A DNA stretch of 34,484 nt, from positions 1-34,484 of the forward strand of contig CALMMC010000155.1 in NCBI GenBank assembly GCA_937868205.1, written 5' to 3'. Under the pieces are notes generated by a model. It did no database searches. It saw only the letters and a list, made by a program, of their open reading frames with translations, and was not told the origin of the DNA. Below, one piece after another: positions 31,261 to 34,484 of the stretch (position 1 is the first letter of the stretch; every line of letters begins with the position of its first letter). The stretch comes from JAAZPG01 sp012797375. GTDB taxonomy: Bacteria > Acidobacteriota > Aminicenantia > Aminicenantales > UBA4085. Both the position numbers and the translations under genes were made by a program.

Positions 31261-32280
31261 TCAGAAGGAACAGGCGCGCATGTTTTTCAGGTTGTACTTC
31301 TGGTGATATTCCTCGGCCCGGGTGAACGGACCGGCCGGAACGATCTCGGTGACGAGGCGGCCGGGAAGGCGGCCGGACCGGTCGATTTCCGCCTTGATTT
31401 CCTCAGCCTGTTTCCGCTGTTCCTCGGTGTGATAAAAGACCGCCGAGCGATACTGGCGGCCCACGTCCGGCCCCTGGCGGTTGAGCTGGGTCGGGTCATG
31501 GAAGGAGAAAAACGCCTGAACAAGGCCGGCGTAGGAAATTCGGGCCGGATCAAAGGTCACCCGGACGGCCTCGGCGTGGCCGGTCGTGTCCGTGCAAACC
31601 TGTTCATAAGTGGGATTTTTCGTGCGGCCTCCGGTATAGCCGACGACCGTTTCCAGGACGCCCGGCAGGCGGCCGAACTTCTCTTCCACGCCCCAGAAGC
31701 AGCCGGCGGCGAACGTGGCCGTTTCGGGCCCGCCCGCCGGGGCCGCGGCGGACGGCCGGAAGGCCAGGGCGGCGGAGTTGACGCAGTAATGGCGGCCGGT
31801 GGGGGGAGGGCCGTCGTCGAAGACGTGACCGAGGTGGCCGCCGCAGGCGGCGCACCGGATTTCCGTGCGGATCATTCCGGCCGATCGGTCCTCGCGGCGC
31901 TCCAGGGCGCCGGGCGACGCCGATTCGAAGAAGCTCGGCCAGCCGGTTCCGTGTTCGTACTTGGTTTCGGAGCGGAAGAGGAGGGCGCCGCAGGCGGCGC
32001 AATGATAGCCGCCGGACTCCCAGAAATCGTTGTAAACTCCGCTGAACGGAGGCTCGGTTCCGCAGGCGATCAAGACCCGGTATTGGGCCGGCGTCAGCGC
32101 TTTCTTCCCTTCCTCGGGGCTTTTTTGAACGGTTTTCTTCATCGGCGCACTTTCCCGGGAATCCGCCGGAACGGAAACATGAACCCGCGGCGAGGAAGAG
32201 ACGAAATGGACGCCCTTCCAAGCCGTCCAGCCGAGCAGAAGACTGAGGGCGGCGACCGCGGCCTTTCCCTTGGGGCTCAT
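31261..32280 (-). CDS. Exported methionine sulfoxide reductase MsrB-MsrA fusion
   Basis: A 339-residue fusion with MsrB first and MsrA second, behind a membrane anchor or signal (residues 5-22), so it probably repairs oxidised methionine in envelope proteins. MsrB (about 60-175) has zinc cysteines 94, 97, 143 and 146 and catalytic Cys166 in RHYCVNS. MsrA (about 186-339) has GCFWGVEEKF with catalytic Cys194, GYTGGRTKNPTYEQVC, and a resolving Cys close to the C-terminus. MsrB reduces the R and MsrA the S sulfoxide. A consensus-like promoter and a separate leader precede it; thioredoxin, its usual electron donor, is the next gene upstream. How electrons would reach the outside is not shown. Confidence 0.95.
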   Translation of the reverse strand: MSPKGKAAVAALSLLLGWTAWKGVHFVSSSPRVHVSVPADSRESAPMKKTVQKSPEEGKKALTPAQYRVLIACGTEPPFSGVYNDFWESGGYHCAACGALLFRSETKYEHGTGWPSFFESASPGALERREDRSAGMIRTEIRCAACGGHLGHVFDDGPPPTGRHYCVNSAALAFRPSAAAPAGGPETATFAAGCFWGVEEKFGRLPGVLETVVGYTGGRTKNPTYEQVCTDTTGHAEAVRVTFDPARISYAGLVQAFFSFHDPTQLNRQGPDVGRQYRSAVFYHTEEQRKQAEEIKAEIDRSGRLPGRLVTEIVPAGPFTRAEEYHQKYNLKNMRACSF

Positions 32281-32317
32281 CCACGACTCCCGATTAAAAT
32301 ATATAAATCCTACAAAA

Positions 32318-32346
32318 ATAATATAGAATGATTCCGGAGGAGTCAA
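32318..32346 (-). promoter_or_regulatory. Predicted promoter of the MsrB-MsrA gene
   Basis: On the minus strand TTGACT (32346-32341) and TATTAT (32323-32318) are 17 bp apart, about 37 nt before the ATG. So msrBA can be expressed apart from arsR-trx. Confidence 0.65.
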
Positions 32347-32348
32347 GA

Positions 32349-32377
32349 GCCCGGCCGGGCCGCCCGCGGCCGGCCCG
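32349..32377 (-). terminator. GC-rich hairpin after the thioredoxin gene
   Basis: On the minus strand GCCGGCC and GGCCCGGC can pair with a single bulged C, just after the trx stop and before the msrBA promoter. No T-run follows, so termination by it is uncertain. Confidence 0.35.
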
Positions 32378-32382
32378 AGGGA

Positions 32383-32715
32383 TCAGGAACGGGTCAGGAC
32401 GCTCCGGATCTTGCTTTCGATTTCCGAGGCCGGGGCCAAGCCCACGATCCGCTCGGCTTCGCGGCCATCGCGGAAAACGATCAGGGTGGGAATGGCCATG
32501 ATCCCGTGGGTCCGGGCCGTCGATTCGTTCTCGTCCGTGTTGAGCTTGCGGAAATCGACCTCCCCGTCGAACTTGCCGGCGACTTCCTCGAGGACGGGGG
32601 CCATCATCCGGCAGGGGCCGCACCAAGGGGCCCAGAAATCGACGACGACGGGGCGGGGGGCCTTGAGCACCTCGGCCTCGAAACGGGCTTCGTTCGTTTC
32701 AGTGACGTTCTTCAT
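32383..32715 (-). CDS. trxA: Thioredoxin
   Basis: A 110-residue classic thioredoxin with the active site WCGPC at Cys32 and Cys35, the FxxPxL-type helix (APVLEEVAGKF), and the cis-proline loop AIPTLIVF. It reduces protein disulfides in the cytoplasm and can supply electrons to Msr enzymes. The ATG at 32715 was chosen over a TTG one codon upstream because TAAGGAG sits at the right distance. It overlaps the end of the ArsR-family gene by 17 bp and so is coupled to it. Confidence 0.96.
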   Translation of the reverse strand: MKNVTETNEARFEAEVLKAPRPVVVDFWAPWCGPCRMMAPVLEEVAGKFDGEVDFRKLNTDENESTARTHGIMAIPTLIVFRDGREAERIVGLAPASEIESKIRSVLTRS

Positions 32716-33025
32716 CAAGATTCTCCTTAGGGGAAAAGTCGCGCAAAATGCGTTCGATGCGGGGATCGGTCACCTCGTAGCAGATTTTCGCCCCGCGGCG
32801 CCGGCCGGCGATAAGACCGGCGGTTTTCAAGATCTTCAAGTGCTGGGACACGTTGGGTTGACTGATCTTCAGGCGGGCTTCGGCCTCCGAGACGCAGCAG
32901 TCCCCTTCCAGCAGGAGGCGGAGAAGACGAATCCGGACGGGATGAGCCAAGGCCCGAAAGATCCGGGCGGAGGCTTCCTCCGATCCCGCTCTCGCCGTCT
33001 TGGGGGTCCGCAGCGTCTTTAACAT
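32699..33025 (-). CDS. ArsR/SmtB-family transcriptional repressor
   Basis: A 108-residue winged-helix repressor: RIFRALAHPVRIRLLRLLLEGD, the recognition helix SQPNVSQHLKILKTAGLI, then the wing (GRRRGAKICYEV). Family members leave DNA on binding metals, metalloids or on cysteine oxidation. Here the position of the classic ELCVCDL metal site reads GDCCVSE, with adjacent Cys43 and Cys44 and a further Cys82 in the wing, which would suit a thiol or metalloid switch. It overlaps thioredoxin by 17 bp, which favours a redox role. The promoter abuts the start codon in an AT-rich patch that probably also holds its operator. Confidence 0.93.
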   Translation of the reverse strand: MLKTLRTPKTARAGSEEASARIFRALAHPVRIRLLRLLLEGDCCVSEAEARLKISQPNVSQHLKILKTAGLIAGRRRGAKICYEVTDPRIERILRDFSPKENLDEERH

Positions 33026-33062
33026 AACGAATATATTATATAACGAAATTATAATATGTCAA
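33024..33062 (-). promoter_or_regulatory. Consensus promoter and likely operator of arsR-trx
   Basis: On the minus strand a perfect TTGACA (33062-33057) and a perfect TATAAT (33040-33035) are 16 bp apart, and the ATG at 33025 follows after 9 nt, so the mRNA would be leaderless or nearly so. The plus strand carries an exact 8-bp direct repeat ATAACGAA at 33024-33031 and 33040-33047 and the inverted repeat TTATA / TATAA (33036-33040, 33050-33054) over the promoter. This AT-rich island stands out in GC-rich DNA and is the natural site for the repressor. Confidence 0.7.
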
Positions 33063-33146
33063 GGGAGCCCCGCGTTTTCGTCCTGCCGGCGTCCACTGGA
33101 ATATCTTTCTCTGTTTATGTAAAATGATCCTCCGGCGGGGAACGTC

Positions 33147-33515
33147 ATGGCTCGAAAAATCGTGGTGATCGACGACGACAAGGTGACGCGGAAGCTTTTG
33201 ACCGAGCTGCTGAACCGCAACGGCTATGAGGCTTACGGGGCTCACGACGGCATGGAAGGCGTCGCCTTGGTGAAATGGGAGCAACCCGAGCTGGTTTTGA
33301 CCGATCTGTTGATCCCCCTTCTTGACGGCATCGGCGTCTGCCAGCAAATCAAATCCGATCCCGAGCTCAGCGGAATCAAGGTCATCGTGATGTCGGCCCT
33401 GAAAAACCCGCTCTTGGTCCGCGAAGCCCGGGCCGTCGGGGCGGATGATTTCATCGACAAACCCATCCGGACGAATACTTTGCTCGAGCTGATCGCCCGG
33501 CTGCTTCAGAATTGA
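33147..33515 (+). CDS. CheY-like response regulator receiver protein
   Basis: A 122-residue stand-alone receiver domain. The acidic pocket is at Asp9-Asp11 (VIDDDKVTRK), the phosphorylated residue is Asp53 (LVLTDLLIP), the switch residue is Ser83 (VMSAL), and the conserved lysine is Lys105 (DKPI). There is no output domain, so it acts by protein contact or in a phosphorelay. No histidine kinase is in the window. A weak -10-like TAAAAT lies at 33120-33125. The 173 bp up to the S9 peptidase stop hold no gene, only an 8-bp inverted repeat (GCTGGCTG / CAGCCAGC, 33578-33641) with a long loop. Confidence 0.93.
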   Translation: MARKIVVIDDDKVTRKLLTELLNRNGYEAYGAHDGMEGVALVKWEQPELVLTDLLIPLLDGIGVCQQIKSDPELSGIKVIVMSALKNPLLVREARAVGADDFIDKPIRTNTLLELIARLLQN

Positions 33516-33688
33516 GGCCCCGCGGCCCCTCTTGCCTTTTGACTTTTGCTTGACTTCGTACTATTCTATCCGCGGATGCTGGCTGGAGAGGATCTTTCAA
33601 GCCCCGCTTCCTTTTCAAACCTTGGCGCCTCGACAGCCAGCGCCTCTATTTTACGGGGCATGGGGCGCCATAAAGCCGCCGTTCGTTC

Positions 33689-34484
33689 TTATTTCTTCCC
33701 TTCGCCTTTTTCCGGTTCCTTCTTTTCCTCGGGCCGCCAGAGCTTCGACCGCTCCCGCAGATGGTCCTTGAGATTCAGGTGGGGGACGCCTTCCTTCAGC
33801 CAGTCCGGGGCGGGCGAGCCCTTCAGCCAGTGGTCGAACCATTCCTTCATCCGGACGGTGTAATCCCGCTGGTTGGCCGGCTTGGCCAGGCCGTGGTTCT
33901 CTCCGGTGTACTGGAGCATGACGACCGTCTTTTTCAACCGGCGGAGCGTGTTGAAATACTCGATCCCCTGGTTCCAGTCGACGGCCCCGTCCTTGTCGTT
34001 GTGGAGAATCATCAGGGGCGTGCGGACGGCGGACGCGTGATAGACGGGGGAATTGCGCTGGTAGGCCTCGAGGTTGTCCCAATAACCGCCCTTGAACCGG
34101 CCTTGGCTGCTTTCGAAGATGGCCATGTTGGAAACGCCGGAATTGAAATAGATCGAGCTGTACATGGAGATCATGTTTGTCAGCGGAGCCCCGGCCACAG
34201 CCGCGGCGAAATCAGCCTGGGTCACCAGAAAAGACGTCTCGTATCCGCCCCATGAATGACCCTGGAGGCCGACCTTGGCCCGGTCGACTACCCCGGTCGC
34301 CATGGCCGCGTCCAGTGCTGGAAGGACGCACCAGGCGGCGCTCATCCCGGGATCGTTGATCTTGTACGTGATATCCGGGAAAAAGACGGCGTATCCGTTG
34401 CTCGTGTACACCGTCTTGTTGAAGCCGTTGGACGCGGGCGGCAGATGGCGGTTGAGCATCTGGGACATTTTTTCATAGTAATAG
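33689..34484 (-). CDS. Prolyl oligopeptidase-family (S9) peptidase, C-terminal part, runs off the window
   Basis: The frame is open to the right edge (the visible part begins YYYEKMSQMLNRH), so the 5' end is outside. About 264 C-terminal residues are seen. They form the alpha/beta-hydrolase catalytic domain of an S9 peptidase: nucleophile Ser in GLQGHSWGGYE (codon 34255-34253), the acid in ILHNDKDGAVDW and the His in GENHGL, in the right order. The tail is Lys/Glu-rich. Most such proteins in this type of bacterium are exported acyl-aminoacyl or dipeptidyl peptidases with an N-terminal beta propeller, which cannot be checked here. Confidence 0.92.
   Translation of the reverse strand, partial: YYYEKMSQMLNRHLPPASNGFNKTVYTSNGYAVFFPDITYKINDPGMSAAWCVLPALDAAMATGVVDRAKVGLQGHSWGGYETSFLVTQADFAAAVAGAPLTNMISMYSSIYFNSGVSNMAIFESSQGRFKGGYWDNLEAYQRNSPVYHASAVRTPLMILHNDKDGAVDWNQGIEYFNTLRRLKKTVVMLQYTGENHGLAKPANQRDYTVRMKEWFDHWLKGSPAPDWLKEGVPHLNLKDHLRERSKLWRPEEKKEPEKGEGKK

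Noticed and set aside
33578..33641. An 8-bp inverted repeat with a 48-nt loop after the receiver gene.
   Set aside because: The loop is too long and no T-run follows; it is weak as a terminator or RNA gene.
1..34484. CRISPR arrays, insertion sequences, phage genes, or a toxin-antitoxin pair.
   Set aside because: No regularly spaced repeats, transposase, integrase or phage structural motifs were seen. The XRE-ImmA gene and its lipoprotein neighbour do not look like a toxin-antitoxin pair because the second product is an exported lipoprotein.

Overview
The window is a GC-rich, gene-dense piece of a bacterial chromosome. It carries 26 protein-coding genes or gene remnants and three single tRNA genes, with no insertion sequence, integrase, CRISPR array or rRNA. 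The gene content (a tryptophan-rich FecR protein, an S9 prolyl oligopeptidase, a secreted MsrB-MsrA fusion, a sodium:solute symporter, a class A PBP, an HtrA with two PDZ domains) suggests a Gram-negative-type bacterium of the Acidobacteriota/Candidatus Aminicenantes kind. This is an inference from general family knowledge; no marker gene was placed on a tree.

Left end (1-4.1 kb). An internally deleted argC converges on a Gph-like HAD phosphatase. About 440 bp with no recognised content follow, then a universal stress protein gene with a clear promoter, tRNA-Glu(CUC), and an esterase fragment that stops just beside the tRNA. Two damaged genes within 3 kb make this the least stable part of the window.

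4.1-16.9 kb, mostly plus strand. MtgA is followed by a PurF-like protein that has lost the glutaminase nucleophile and sits behind a possibly structured leader. Then come tRNA-Gln(CUG), a run of flippase-like membrane protein / nrdR / hsp20 / lon, the minus-strand pair htrA-dapF (DapF has Ser in place of its second catalytic Cys), and the pair tmk / class A penicillin-binding protein.

16.9-26.5 kb, minus strand. A FecR/tryptophan-rich exported protein; a symporter plus histone-deacetylase-like hydrolase pair; and smc coupled to a radical SAM protein by an 8-bp overlap, ending at a probable terminator.

26.5-34.5 kb. A PilZ protein, tRNA-Thr(CGU), a gamma-class carbonic anhydrase, and an XRE-ImmA regulator with a perfect dyad in its promoter plus a small lipoprotein gene. 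Opposite these lies a minus-strand group: an ArsR-type repressor overlapping thioredoxin, the secreted MsrB-MsrA fusion with its own promoter, and a Pif1 helicase with a WYL domain. A CheY-like receiver and a partial S9 peptidase close the window.

Common threads are protein quality control and stress (USP, Hsp20, Lon, HtrA, thioredoxin, Msr) and wall growth (MtgA, PBP1A, DapF). Readable sigma70-type promoters (TTGACA-like / TATAAT- or TATCTT-like) precede many genes, and at three of them the -10 box lies only 7-10 nt from the start codon, suggesting leaderless mRNAs. The best leads for something new are the Cys-less PurF-like protein with its leader, the XRE-ImmA operator, and the Ser-variant DapF.
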